Source of the DNA: Timema cristinae
Taxonomy: Eukaryota > Arthropoda > Insecta > Phasmatodea > Timematidae
NCBI GenBank assembly: GCA_039000515.1
Contig: JBCFYV010011172.1
Span: 70,257,941 to 70,321,940 of the forward strand
DNA: 64,000 nt
Direction: 5' to 3'
Shown here: positions 34,401 through 46,844 of the stretch, piece after piece
Position numbering within the stretch: the first letter of the stretch is position 1
How the letters are laid out: the number at the start of each line of letters is the position of its first letter
The notes under the pieces: model-generated
What the model was told of the DNA's origin: nothing
Database searches by the model: none
Seen by the model: only the letters and a program-made list of their open reading frames with translations
Position numbers and translations under genes: made by a program

Positions 34401-37400
34401 GGTTGGCGCTTCGGGCAGCCGCCCGGTTTGCACGGCCTTAAGCCACCCCTACATATAGGAAGTAACAATGTATATTATTCAATTTCACAAATCCTAACGA
34501 GTTTTTAGTAAATGTCTATTTCAAGATAAAAGCGAGAGAAAGTCTGTGTGGTGCCCCGTACCATTTATTTTTTATTATTAAAATACAGAATTGTCTTTAC
34601 CTCTATGTGCGTAGGTTTGTGGACCTATAATTTTTAAGACACTTTTATTATTATTATTTTATTATTATTAATTGAGTTTACCGACGTATCGACACAACTA
34701 AAGGTTATGTAACGTCATTAAAATCATTTTACTCCTGTTAATGTGTACAACAAGATCCATAATTTCTGAACCCCTTATTTTAACAACCTGTATATACATG
34801 TTTTGTGTGTGTGTGTGTGTGTTGTGTGTGTAATTTCTCTAAATAAAAAGTCTTAAACTAAAATATTTGATGAAGATTTTCAGAGGATAGAAATAATATC
34901 TTTGACACACATGCCCACCCTTCACTAAGAAATTCCTGGATGCGCCACTGAATCTTAATATCTTCCAAATTAATTCTGCCCTATGTGGGAAAAGGTCTTG
35001 TTCGTCTATAAAACATGAATAAAAATATTTATAGAAATACTTTTCACCTCTCTCTTCTTACAAAACCAACGTTATACAAATAGGTTTTATCTAATCAAGG
35101 AAACACTGTTTATGCAAATTATTTTAAGGTAAACACAATCAAGTTTACTCTATAAAAAAACTTTTAACATAGATCATACAAATACATCACAGAAAACATT
35201 TTCAATAGTTCAGGTTTGGAGGTGACAGACAGTGTCAATCCAAGGGTTTTACCTGAACAGGATATAAATGGTTTGAGGGAAGGGGGAGTAGCGGGTCTTA
35301 CAGAGAGAGGAAAATAAAGGAAAGATAGTGAAGGCAAAAAGGGTGTTGGGGAGGAGAGGGAAAGGTGCTTCCGAAGACATGTTCATCTATAGGAAGCTAC
35401 TTAACTTTTTCAACAGCTAAGAAATGATTTAATTTGAAAATATCAAATTTTGTTAAATTATAGTATTTTAAATATTCGTCGTGTATAATAGAACATTATC
35501 TTATTCTCTATAATAATATGATAACTTCAGAACTATATTCTTGTATTTCATGTTTTATTTAATTTTAATTTAATTGAAATTACGTTTTATTGCAAAATAA
35601 AGTAAATATTAACTTGTAATTTTTTTATTAATATAGTTCATTTTAAATTTACAATTTTAATATAATACAAAAAACTGCAAATTGTTACTATGCATATTTT
35701 CTAAGCAATAGAGTATACAACTTTATCGTTCGTATATAGTATAATCTTAATGTGGTGGTCTGGGGAACTTTATCCTATTCACTACAAAGTCTGAAAAGAA
35801 TTGAAGCCAAGATCATGAGCACGGGGTGTGGCCATCCCTCTGGTCAAAGGCTTGAGAAAGAGAGGAACCTTAGCCTGTTTTGGACATGTTGTCCATCTAG
35901 ATGCGCTGAGAATCACATTAAAAATTTGGACCTGAAATTCATATGGGATAAATTATTAGTTACGTGTGATTTTATATATCTTGATCCTGTTCTGCTCTGC
36001 TATTGGTTACCTATCATCCAGTCACTGGGATCATTCAAAATAAATCTGTATCAGAAATAACTGAAGTTAATAAATAATTATAGAGGGAGTTAAAAGATGT
36101 AATACTTAAGAGGCCCCGTGAGGTTTAAGTGGGATTTACTTCCCCCGACACACAAAAAAATAAACTGACACCTCTGCTTCTTCGTTTTAATGCAGAATCC
36201 TCCAGGGTTGCAACACACATAAAGGACTAGTATAATATAGGAAGGTTTTTGTGTCTGGAAAAAATTGAAATCACTCAAGGAATTTAAAAAAATACTGAAA
36301 TATTTATGAGTTTTGGAGATTAAACTTCAAGCTTCAAATAATAGGTATTTTCATAGTTGATAAACCCTTCCTCCTTCAAATGGTACACACATATTTCATT
36401 ACCATTTATGGTCCGTACAACGGGATGACAGAAACCGATCAGAAGTGAATATATGTCACAATTAGGGAAGGGCATTACCAAATTGTGTATGGTTCTGGCA
36501 GCGCAACATATGGTAATTATCACTCTTAATGTATAATGTTAACTTGCTTGGGGCAGTATCTTGTGTCTTGGTACTGTAGAAATAAAATTATAGAGATGCT
36601 GGAGAGTATAACGCTACAATATTAGTAACTCGTTCCAAAAACTGTATAAAACATTTGATTGAAGACTATATAGTTTTTATTTGGAAACTGCCAGATCTAA
36701 GAATCCCAGCATTGCTAACCCATAAATTAATGTGATATGTAATGGAAAAGTTATTAAAATTTCTCTTAACATTTTAATGTAATGTGGTAATATTTTATAC
36801 GCCATTAAAGTGTATGTACCCTAGTAATTTTAGGTAAACTATTTTAAACCAAATTTATAGTTGAATAAATCTTTTTTTTCTATGCCCAATATGTTCATAA
36901 CCTTAATTTAACTCCATTAACTCTCAAATATGAATAGGCATAGACCTACAGTATATGGGCTTATAATAAACCAACACCTAACTAAATTAAGATCAGGACA
37001 TGTGAATTGTCTTTCAGTAATAGTCCGAACCAGACAAATTTGAACCAGAATTATCCAGAGGTGAGCCAGATCTGATTTTTCCACAAATAACAGCCGATTA
37101 GCTTGTCAATTTTTGAATGCATCTGTTCTATATATATCTACTTAAAGTATCACTTTCAATGGTCACATGTATTCCAAAATAATTTGTTCACTCAATATTA
37201 TGAACTGTACACACATTTACACATACCATTAATATGAAACTGAATCGTGCAGTCTTAAAAAAGATACATTTTTATTTATTTCAAAATACATTTCATATAA
37301 AATTAATTGTTTTTGGAAAACAAACATTGTACTTTGTGTCATTCATAAATAAAGATGATGTCAGTGAAGTATTAACTCAAGTCATTTCCATAGAAACATT

Positions 37401-37878
37401 TTTGGTGGTTCGATTTAAAATATTTAAAAGTAAAGTAACCATGTATTGTATTGCCTATGAAATTGTATGACCGTGTAAAATACTTTGTATAACTTATATT
37501 TATTTTGTAGATATGTAATTGTGTGCTGTTAAAAAGTTTCTTTTATTTTTTTTATTTTTATATACTTACAAAACGCAACATCTCACTTTAATTAAAAATA
37601 CCACTGAAATAGTGAAAAGTTTTGCCGTATTAAATTTATTTTATTTTCAAATACAAAATTTTATTTTGTGAATGATACTCATTTTTCATTTCACCGAAAA
37701 TGTGAGAAGTCACATGAATTAACAAGATGTTTTGAAAAAAGTATATGTATCCTAAAAAAAGGAAAATACACTAAAAGCCCATCACGTGCTCGTGTTCTCA
37801 ATAAAAAAGAATCTTTAAAGAAAAAAGGGAGAAGTTTTCTAATATAAATATTTTACATCTGCTACAGAACTTATAGAA
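34401..37878. other. AT-rich spacer, no supported gene
   Basis: Includes a (TG)n run at 34803-34830 and a family-C-like segment near 36220-36350. An open frame at 35752-36060 starts VVWGTLSYSLQSLKRIEAKI, vaguely like the C-terminal VWG..YLK.LQRIQNK.IR region of some RTs, but it is too weak to call. Confidence 0.4.
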
Positions 37879-39172
37879 ATGATATTTAATAATTTTTTGT
37901 TTCATGAAATAGAAAGACCTGCGAAAGTATGTCATCGTTTCAGTGATGTAGCAAATAAACTTTTGAACATCAATTTTTTTAAACTACCCTCTAAAGTAAA
38001 TAAAATACTAAATAATCTTTTGATGGAAGAACGATCGAGTAAATTAGTTGAGAATAAAAATCAAAGTTCACCCAGAGACAAGTTAATTGTTGTACATTGC
38101 ATAGGTCTAACAAATTTAATGTTAGCTAAGATTCAGCTTCTCCGCGCGGTCTGTTATAGATATATTTATTTAACACCAGCATACCGTCCTCACTGTAGTC
38201 CACGGGTATTTATCGGAGGTAATTGTTAGATGAAATCCATTGTGTTCTCAGAGAGATCTGCATGAAGCAGATCACGCATAAGGATACTAATATAGATAAT
38301 CTTTCCAGATTAATGGATCTATGGATTGACAGTTTTCATGACTTCCACGAGATTAGGATGAATGTTCCTAAACCTAATTATTTGCAGAGATCAGACAATG
38401 ACAATCTAACTAATATATTATTTGGTAGTAAGGTTATTGATCTACTCGAATGTTTGGTGAACTGCAAGAAGCAAACCAAATTAGATTCGACAAAGATGGA
38501 TGGTGCTATTTTAGCGGTGAGTATTGCGTGCAGAAAACATTCTTCACGTGTTTTGGTAATGGTCATCAGGGTAGGGTGGACTCCCTTCCTCTGTCAGACC
38601 AGGAACAGAGGAGCCTTCATGAATCATTAAGGCTTCTTGTCAGTCGTAGTAATGAGTACTATCTCAAAGATAAATGAACTCGCAAAACATCTCTTGACAC
38701 ACAATGGGGATTCTCTGGTTATTATGAGGGTCTCAATGAATGTGGAATACTATTTACTATTACGGACATTTCAGCAATATCGGATATGAGAGAATGTTTC
38801 ATAGGTACCAGAGTGACCCCGAAGTAAACTCTACATTTAAGGTCAACTTGAAATGTCGTCAAGAACTAGCTCCAGTGGAAGAACTTCTTCAATGGCAAAA
38901 AAAAAACTGGGAATTTCTGGAAAGAAGAAACATATAATTTTGAAGATGAAATGCACTATAATATTTTTCCAGCTTCGCCTGAGGCGGATCTGACAATGTC
39001 ACTCGAAGTTTATTGCCAGAAGCTTGTAAAGGAACAACAGGTTGGCGTCTACTTACAAATGTCTGATTGAACAAAGTTATGACAAATCACCTACAATTTT
39101 GCCTCAAAATGGTGATGATCATTTTGGAAAGACTTTGCTCGTACAAAGAATAAATCTCAGAAGTTCGTGAAT
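37879..39172 (+). pseudogene. unrecognised intronless pseudogene
   Basis: Protein-like sequence continues for about 1.3 kb across frames 1, 3, 2 and 3. The segments are 37879-38225, 38223-38450, 38450-38825 (one stop at 38675-38677) and 38937-39070. Each stretch has normal amino-acid composition, unlike the low-complexity frames nearby: for example HCIGLTNLMLAKIQLLRAVC, MDLWIDSFHDFHEIRM, FDKDGWCYFSGEYCVQKTFF, GYYEGLNECGILFTITDISA and SPEADLTMSLEVYCQKLVKE. Frame changes occur at the joins without splice sites, so it looks like a decayed intronless gene, not exons. I do not recognise the family. A retrocopy of a host gene, a large mobile element gene or an old captured viral gene are all possible. 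A TATAAATA-like box lies at about 37843. Confidence 0.55.
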
Positions 39173-39677
39173 ATTATGAATAAGAAATATTTGATTTAAA
39201 AAAAAGTTTGTTTGAAAATATAATTAAAACTAATTATTTCTATGGCTCAATCAATATATTTGCTGTTAAGCAAACAACACATCTACATACATATTATATA
39301 CATATTTTTTATTATGATTATATGGGTATTAAGTAAACTTTATATTTATAGAAAATAAAAATACTTTAAACATTTAATATCTTAGTTATATACCAAAGTT
39401 ATTGGAGAAATAACATTTATTTCAAGTAATTTTAATAGTTATAATTCCAAGTTTTTAAGAAATTTTTGTACATACATACATTATAGGCGCACAATACATT
39501 TACAAAACAAATTAATAGGCCTGTATATTCAACTGATAGTAAATTCAGTATATCAGAATTATCAGTTTCCTTAGAAAAATAACCTTCTTTTAAACTAACA
39601 TGTGAAGATTTTTTTTTCTATTCAACACCAAAATAGCGCTATTGACAATTTTATAGCCAAATTTATAACATATTAAG

Positions 39678-40550
39678 GTGTCATCGTCGCCCCAATTGCT
39701 ACCTGTGAAAGAAAAGTGTACTCGCTACTTTTCACTTGGTCAGTTTATTCCTAACAAGCTCCAATTCAAGGCCTCTGATGTTCTATTATTGGGTCATGTA
39801 TTTCCTGCAAACAAAATTAGACCTGATTCAGAACGAGTTTTAGCGATATCATATCTACTAGATCCCAATAATTGATAGGTTATAGAAGTTTTTAGGAATA
39901 GTCAATTAATTGAAACAGATATTCATATCTCAAATGTCAAAACCAACAGCTCCATAGAGAAATATTGAAGGTAGGTGTAACGTGACAGTGCCTACAATGT
40001 AACCCTGACTGTGTCAAAGCTCTCAAAACCTGTGATCAGTAGGTCTATTTCTCCAGTTCTTGCAAACTTTGATTCCTCCAATCCACTGATGTTACAATGT
40101 GATGTTTCACAAGATGGTCTTGGATGCTGTCTTATTCAAAATGGGCAACCATTGGCTTATGCCTCATGGCACTCTAACGGAGACTGAAATGGGCAGAACC
40201 TGGGAGAAAAATAAATGTTGGCTACAAGTATAACTTCACTTTTATATGGCCACTCTGTAAAAGTATTAATGGAGCATAAACCTATTGTAGCTATCATCGA
40301 TAAGAATGTAGGTAAATTATTGTCTACTTGCCTTCCAAGACTGAAGCTTAGGCTCTGAAGTATAATATTAATGTTCATTCAGTACATACTAAGAAAAACA
40401 ATGTATATTGTAGACCTGCTGTCTTGGTCCTAAATCCCTAGAGCAGTTCTTGACTACCCTAAACTTAGTGAAATAGTACAGAGTGTAATTAGGCAAATAC
40501 CCATGAGTGATGCTCGTAAAACAGAATTTATGACAGATACGCTAGCAGAT
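39678..40550 (+). pseudogene. Ty3/Gypsy polyprotein relic (RT end to RNase H)
   Basis: The segment begins at the end of the reverse transcriptase: FKASDVLLLGHVFP and NKIRPDSERVLAI (about 39770-39850) match the LGH..S..GI.PDPEKV.AI signature. The RNase H domain follows: PVLANFDSSNPLMLQCDVSQ (catalytic Asp), DGLGCCLIQNGQPLAYAS (about 40051-40170), then after shifts YGHSVKVLMEHKPIVAIIDK and CLPRLKL (about 40240-40350), which carry the DHKPL and RL region. A linker-like SVIRQIPMSDARKTEF lies at 40490-40535. No YVDD box, protease, integrase core or LTR is found around it. Several stops; dead. Confidence 0.8.
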
Positions 40551-40903
40551 CCTGTGCTTAAGGCCCTGCCTACCCTCTCTGGCGGTTTGTGTTGAGCTTT
40601 CAGCTATCAAAATAGATGTCGTTGCTAACGTTATACAAACTGGTGGATTCCAGCCATCAGGTTGGCAGAATTACTGGTTTGTTTAAACAATTGGGAGACT
40701 GGCGACCACGACCGGTAATCAGTAAAGGCAGCAAGCAAACTTTTTCCAAGAATTGAGAGAGATAAGAAGTGTAGTGCCGGACCGTAAAGTGTGTAGGCGA
40801 CCAAGTTTGACTAAACGCGGAGAGACATAACGTCAAGATACAATCACACACTCGAGCAGAAAAATTAGCTTATCCATTCAGTCAGCTAGACGTCCATTAA
40901 CCT

Positions 40904-41970
40904 GTAGTACCACTTTTGAATTTAGAATCTTTTTGATGCCAAAGTTTTGTACTAGTTTTGTACCGTTTTGTACCACAAGAAAAGTTTTGTACCATACCGT
41001 TTTGAGTAATTAGCATATCAACGTGGTGACTCCAGGTTAATGTGTTGTACCACTTTTGAATTTTTTTATGCCAAAGTTTTGTACTAGTTTTGTACCCTTT
41101 TGTACCGTACCATTTTGAGTAATTAGCATATCAAAGTGGTGACTCCAGGTTAATGTGTTTTACTACTTTTTAATTTTGAACTTTTTTTGATGCCAAAGTT
41201 TTTTTACTAGTTTTGTACCGTTTTGTAACACAAAAAAGTTTTGTACCCGTACACATTTTGAGTAATTAGCATATCAAAGTGGCGACTCCCGGTTAATGCT
41301 GTTGTACCACTTTTGAATTTTTTTTATGCCAAAGTTTTTTACTAATTTTGTACCCTTTTGTACCACAAAGAAAAAGTATTGTACCCGTACCCCTTTTGGT
41401 AATTAGCATATCAAAGGGGTGGGCTCCAGGTTAATGCTGTTGTACCACTTTTGAATTTTTTGGTGCCAAGTTTTTGTACTAGTTTTGTACCGTTTTGTAA
41501 CACAAAAAGTTTTGTACCGTCCATTTTGAGTAATTAGCATATCAAAGTGGTGACTCCCGGGTTAATGTGTTGTCCCCTTTTGAATTTTTTCATGCCCAAA
41601 ATTTTTTATGTTCTGTCCGTTTTTTACCAAAAAAAAGTTTTGTACCCCTCCCCTTTTTTAGTAATTGCATATCAAAGTGGTGACTCCAGGTTAAAGTGTT
41701 GTACCACTTTTGAATTTTTTCTCCAAAATTTTTATAGTTTGTACCTTTGTACCAAAGAAAAAGTTTTGACCATCCATTTTGGTAATTGCTATAAAAATGG
41801 TGACTCCAGGTTTTGTGTTGTACCCTTTTGAATTTTTTTATGCCCAAAATTTTGACAGTTTGTACCGTTTTTAACAAAAAGGGAAAATTTTGTCCCCTAC
41901 CCCTTTTTAGTAAATTAAAATAAAAAGGGCCCTGTCGGTTAAGGTTGTCCCTTTTAAATTTTTCAAAATA
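40904..41970 (+). repeat. tandem array, about nine units of 116-141 bp
   Basis: Units begin near GTACCACTTTTGAATTTTT at about 40905, 41045, 41161, 41301, 41440, 41570, 41700, 41817 and 41945. Each contains GCCAAAGTTTTGTACTAGTT, TTGAGTAATTAGCATATCAA and GTGGTGACTCCAGGTTAATG. The first units are clean. From about 41560 they lose bases, mostly in homopolymers. It lies about 350 bp after the Gypsy relic. Minisatellite or satellite type; not coding. Confidence 0.9.
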
Positions 41971-42544
41971 TATGGTGAGGGGGAGTGATAAAAAAATGTA
42001 AATTATTTTTCAGAGAAAAATTTTTTTAAGGTAAAAATTTGAGAAACTTATCTTTGAAAATTTTGCACTAACTATAATAAATAAAACCCTTTTCGAGAGA
42101 GGTGTAGCTTACGATTTTGTCGTACCATTTTTTTGAGTTTATTAGTAAGCGGGTAACAAAAAAAATAACTAAAATTAATGCGCAAAATTTTGGGGCCACT
42201 GTGTTTTGGGAAAATTTTTTTAAGTTTTAAAGGCAAAGGAGGAAATAAAATATTTTAAAAGATTTTTCATTTCAAAGGACTTTTTGACAAAAGGGGAAAA
42301 AATTCCCGGAATCCGGAATTTTTTGGAAAGGGGGGGGGGGAAAAAGGAGGGATTAAGTTTTTTTGGAAAGGGGGGGGTTTGGGAAAAAAAGTTCAAATTT
42401 TTAAAACCCCAAGAGGAAATTTAAAATAAAAAACCATGAAGTGGGTATCTGTTATTTAATACGGTGTTTACAGTTTTCAAACATTAAAGGATTTAACAAA
42501 TTTTTCCCGAAATTAAGTTTTTTGGGGAAAAATTTTTTATCCTA
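41971..42544. other. low-complexity AT-rich DNA, possible low-accuracy sequence
   Basis: Dominated by homopolymer runs, including a G run at 42331-42341. Nothing recognisable. Confidence 0.5.
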
Positions 42545-42885
42545 TTGGTAGAGTTTAACTTGGTAATATCTCCATGGGTCAGCCTGCAAGGGGTATACCA
42601 ATCGAGAGGCTGCCGTATGTTTGGGAAAAATAGTGCCCAAAATTTTAACTCAGGGTGCTATGTGGTTTGCACAAAGAGCCCCCCAGGGCTTCTATCTCAG
42701 TTTTCTTGACTGAAACGTACTTATTCATCAATTTTTTCCTCATTTGTCCTCACGAGGTTGATTTTTGGGTTCCCTTTCGACCCCTGCCCTTTACAGACAT
42801 TAAATTTGGGGGAATGGGGGTCCCCAAATTTTGGGGCTTTTGGATCTGAAACCAGTAAATCTGACCACTATACAACAAGGCGGTG
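42545..42885 (-). repeat. tRNA-derived SINE (family D-like), minus strand
   Basis: Read on the minus strand, the head CCTTGTTGTATAGTGGTCAG followed by TTTACTGGTTTCAGATCC has an A-box arrangement. The body has CCTCGTGAGGACAAATGAGG and GTCAAGAAAACTGAGAT. The head resembles the copy at 6325. Homopolymer noise makes the ends uncertain. Confidence 0.5.
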
Positions 42886-44889
42886 GGTATCAACTACTTA
42901 TTTTCTTATTTTGGCATAGGGAACACAAAAATTCATTAATTTTAAAAGGTTTTAAAAATATTTTATTATATCGGCTTCATGTCTTTGGGCAATATTGCTA
43001 AAGTGCTATGACTGAGCACTGAGTGCGTAAATTAATCGCTCTAGTAAATTGACTAGTTCGATTCCCCGTTAGGGTTTAAATTACTTGTATAGCGTGATAC
43101 GAACTCGGTTAAGGCACAAAAGATTTTGAACATACAAAGGCGTTACAGAGTTTTAGAACATTTTTTTTCGCTAAGAGCTTTTTTTTTTAAAAAAAAATAC
43201 TTGAAAAATCAGAATAATCGCTGCATTTTTATATAGAAAAAATTTATTTGTATCTTAATTTTGATATTATTTTTTCAGTAAAAAAAATGTATCGCTAATC
43301 ATCCCTTGTACTTAAATTAATAGATACAGTAGCCCAAGTGCCAGGGAATTTTGCATTTCCATTAAAAAAACATTTCCCTTTACTACAAACAGTTAAATAA
43401 TAAATTTATCTTTATTTTCTTTGTGCGCCCTTTCTTCATTAAATTGTTTTTCCCCAAAGGGTAAAAAAATTATATTTTTTTTAAAAATTTTTCCACCTCA
43501 AAAAATTTTTAAAAAATCCCTTTTAAAATTTTTTTTAAACAAAAAGTTTATATATTTTAAAAATTTTAAAAAAAAAAGTAAACACTGTCGACTTGGGAGT
43601 CGTTAGAGCTCAATATCGTCGTGATTATTGAAGCGAACCCAAATTAAAAAATATGTCTAAAAGAAAAAAGAAATTAATCATTAAATATATGTTATAAACA
43701 AACACTCTAGCTTAATTGTACAAAGAAAATAAATAAATCAATTAATAATTTTAGTTTTCTCATTTAAATGCATTGAAATGGAAACATTTTAATGAAATAT
43801 TTTTAATAACTTTTTTTACATGGTTTTGAAAATTCCATAAGAATTATGAAAGATGCCTAGATATGTTACTAAAATAAATAAAAAACAACAATGTGAATTA
43901 TTAAATATATAATATATTTATATATTATTTTAGAACAGTGCATTTAGGGTAGGCAGAGCCTTAATATTGTCATGAAGTTTATGCAAGCATGTTTGCCTCA
44001 AAGAAGTGATCATGTTCTGTCTTTATGTTCCCTTCAGAATGATCTTCAGTGGAATATGGATTTTAGTTCTTAGATGACATAATTGTTGTACCAAGTAAGC
44101 TGATGAGAATGCTCACTTTACTTCATGAGGGTCATTTGGTGTGGAAAAGATCAAAGCCAGAGATAAAAGGTTTTTTTTGCCGGCATGTCTAATAACATGA
44201 AAACGAGTAAACTGACTGTAGGATGTGTGAAAAACTCCGTGTTTATAATAAGAGGGAGCCACTTATCCCCACCTTTGCCTAAACTAACATTTTAAAAACT
44301 TGGTGTGATGTTCTTGAATTGAGGGTAGGTACTCTCTTGTTGTTATTAACTATTTTTTAAGTGGCTGGCGGTAGTACATTTGCACACTAAACAATATTGT
44401 GGCATAATTTATGGTCTCAAAATAATTTTTAACACACATAGAATTTCACGTTAATAATAATTGATAATATGCCATTTAATTCATATAAGTGCCATACTTT
44501 TTCAGGGACTATGATTTTGAAATTTAAAGCATCAAGACTCATTACCACAGTCCATTTGGATAGCTGAAAAGGGGTCGACATAGGTAAGCACATTCTCAAA
44601 TAATAATAGGCAAGAAAGATGGAATATGGCTGGCTCTACTAGAATATAACATAGTCTCTCAGAACGAGAATGCTCACTTTCTAATTATTAATTAGTCGTC
44701 TTGTAAGACCAGTTGTGCAGTTTCCAACTCAAATTGCCCATTGAATACGTATGCCCTTTTATGTATATTTATTTTATTTGACGTTAATTTTTTTAATGTA
44801 CTTGAATTACTGTGTACTCGTATTTTATACTCATTTCTACACAAACTTTGAGGTAGAGTGTTGGTGTGTTTTTTTTTTTTTTTTAAAAA
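42886..44889. other. AT-rich spacer, weak tRNA-like motif only
   Basis: GACTAGTTCGATTCCCCG at about 43058-43075 resembles a B box, but no tRNA fold could be built. GAGAATGCTCACTTT occurs at about 44106 and again at about 44664. No gene supported. Confidence 0.35.
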
Positions 44890-45722
44890 AGGGGTTTCCC
44901 TATAGGCCTAATCCACTAGAGTCCAGTTCGATGTATTCAAAATCAAGTAAATCATGCTATATCAGTGTCACATCCTCATTGATAGTGTCTGCATTTTCAT
45001 CATTTACCAGACCTGGCCTGGCAATGGAAGCACATTGTTGAACAACGTAGACCAACTTTTGCACATCCACATTTTTTACACATCCTTTAAATTTTCAGTT
45101 GCAGTTAAAATTGATGCTGGGGCTGGTGCTTCGGTTGTAGAAATGGATAATAAAATGTTACCTGCTTTTTCCGTCCCCCCTGTAAAGGATTTAATGAATT
45201 ACCTTTCCATGTCTGAGTTTGGTAGAAAACGCATAAGAGTTCTGACGCCGTAGTGTAGGTCGTTAGGTAGTTAAGCACATTATTGTCTGCTTTACCAAAC
45301 AAGTTGTTCAAAGGGTAAAAATCTGTAATGATCAAGATATGTTTTGCAAAAGGAGCTTTGTTAAATCAAGAATAAATTAGCTCTTCTGTTCTTGAAATTT
45401 TTTCGTGGCTTGCTGTTGACTTAAGATTGACACGATGTTTAAAATCATGTCTGTTTTTGATTAAGTTGATTGTATGTTCCCGTTCTTTGAAAAAAAAAAA
45501 AAAATTCCCGGTGTTGTATCGAAAACTGTTAAAAGCGTGGGTAAATAACCATGCTTCTTTGTAGTTCTTCAAAAATTTCGACGACTGTAAATCGTGAAAA
45601 CTGCAATTTTTTTTTTTTTTTGTTATTGTACCCTGTTCTTCTTTCAGAAAATGAATATCTTTATTGGAAGGAGGGAAAGAGCCAATCGCTAAGGTGTTTC
45701 GGGGTCGGATAATCTTGGTCAC
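44890..45722 (-). pseudogene. C-terminus of a cysteine-rich mobile-element-type protein
   Basis: The minus strand encodes, in order, a GSFPPSNKDIHFLKEEQG stretch (45722-45600), LFTHAFN (about 45555-45535, cf. the common LFVHAF.GCDTTS block) and LCVFYQTQTWKGNSLNPLQG (about 45240-45180). Next is the Cys-rich CKKCGCAKVGLRCSTMCFHC (about 45020-45082), and last an acidic tail with DENADTINEDVTLI and DFEYIELDSS. This order (VY.Q.Q.WKGN.LNP..WGW, then C.C...GL.CS.MC..C) recurs in large repetitive arthropod proteins of mobile-element origin. I know the pattern but cannot give the family name. Frameshifts and stops show it is dead. Confidence 0.55.
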
Positions 45723-46419
45723 TACGACGGGACAGCCTGTTTCACACTTTTTGCCAATAGAGGTGTGGGGTTAAAAGGATTTTGGATTCGGCCAAAGTTT
45801 TTCGCCCGTCAAAAGTCAGCTTTAATGTTTTCAATTTAAAGAATTTTAATTTTGAAAAGAAAATCGTTAAATCTTGGAATTAATTCGGAATAATCAAATT
45901 TTTAAAAAAATCGATTCTATTCATTCCGTTCTTCCCACCCCACACTATTTGGTGGGGAAAAGGCTAAAACGCAAGGTGACAACATAAGAATTTTAGTGAG
46001 ATATTACTATTTTTAAATTTAAGTTAAGACTTTTAGTAGTAAATTCTTTGTTGTCACGTTGTGAAAAGCTTTTTTTTTTACCAGAATAACATTTATGTGG
46101 TTTGTGGAAAACTTCACCCTGTAACATGAATTTGGTGTTTCATGTTCATTCATTCTCTTTAACCAATTATTATAGCGATCAGAGTTTTTTGACAGTGGTC
46201 ATTATAATCTTCAAGACCAAATTGACTTTTGGATGAGACTTACTTAAAAAATAGATTTCCCCATTTGGGTTTAAAACTTTTTTTCTTTCTTAAAATGTCA
46301 GGTGAAGACTTGTATGATGCTAGAAGAAAATTGTGGATGCATTAGGAGAAAAATGGGGAATCAGTAAGCTATTTTTTTTTCACACTAAAAGTACAAAAAT
46401 CATTTTCAATTTACCTGCT

Positions 46420-46655
46420 CCGGTGGCCGTTTTGGTAGAAGGTGCTTTCCTGCGGTAACTTGACTGCCAATATTGAGGAGAACGAGGCTTAATCTCGGTG
46501 GGTGTAATGAGGGTAGTTTTTCCAAAATAATCTTCCTCTTTCTTCATGCAAATGCGGCTACACTTCCATTTCTATAATCTTTCTTATCTCTTAAGCCATT
46601 GCCGAAATTAGTAAATAAGTTTATAACCCAAAATGGTAGTAAGAGCAGAGCTAAA
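46420..46655 (+). repeat. SINE A copy 5
   Basis: It keeps the GCTCCGGTGGCCGTTTTGG head, a decayed B box (GAGGCTTAATCTCGG), the CATGCAAATGCGGCTACACTTCC body and the tail TATAACCCAAAATGGTAGTAAG. Confidence 0.75.
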
Positions 46656-46844
46656 AAAAAATTCATTTTTGAAGTTTGTTTAATGTCTGAGTTTCTAAAA
46701 ACAGTGAATACTACCAAAAAGTATGGGGTTTTTTACACTTTTTATTTTACATATTTATCAATACTTTTTTTTAAGACCATCCCTGATTTGTATCATAATC
46801 GACGGAGTGTTCCATGAGAGATTGAATCCACTCAACATAGTGAA

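Noticed and set aside
35752..36060. 102-codon frame resembling an RT C-terminus
   Set aside because: Only a short VVWG...L..I..KI resemblance; no supporting motif.
40904..41970. CRISPR-like regular repeats
   Set aside because: Units are contiguous with no unique spacers and the genome is eukaryotic.
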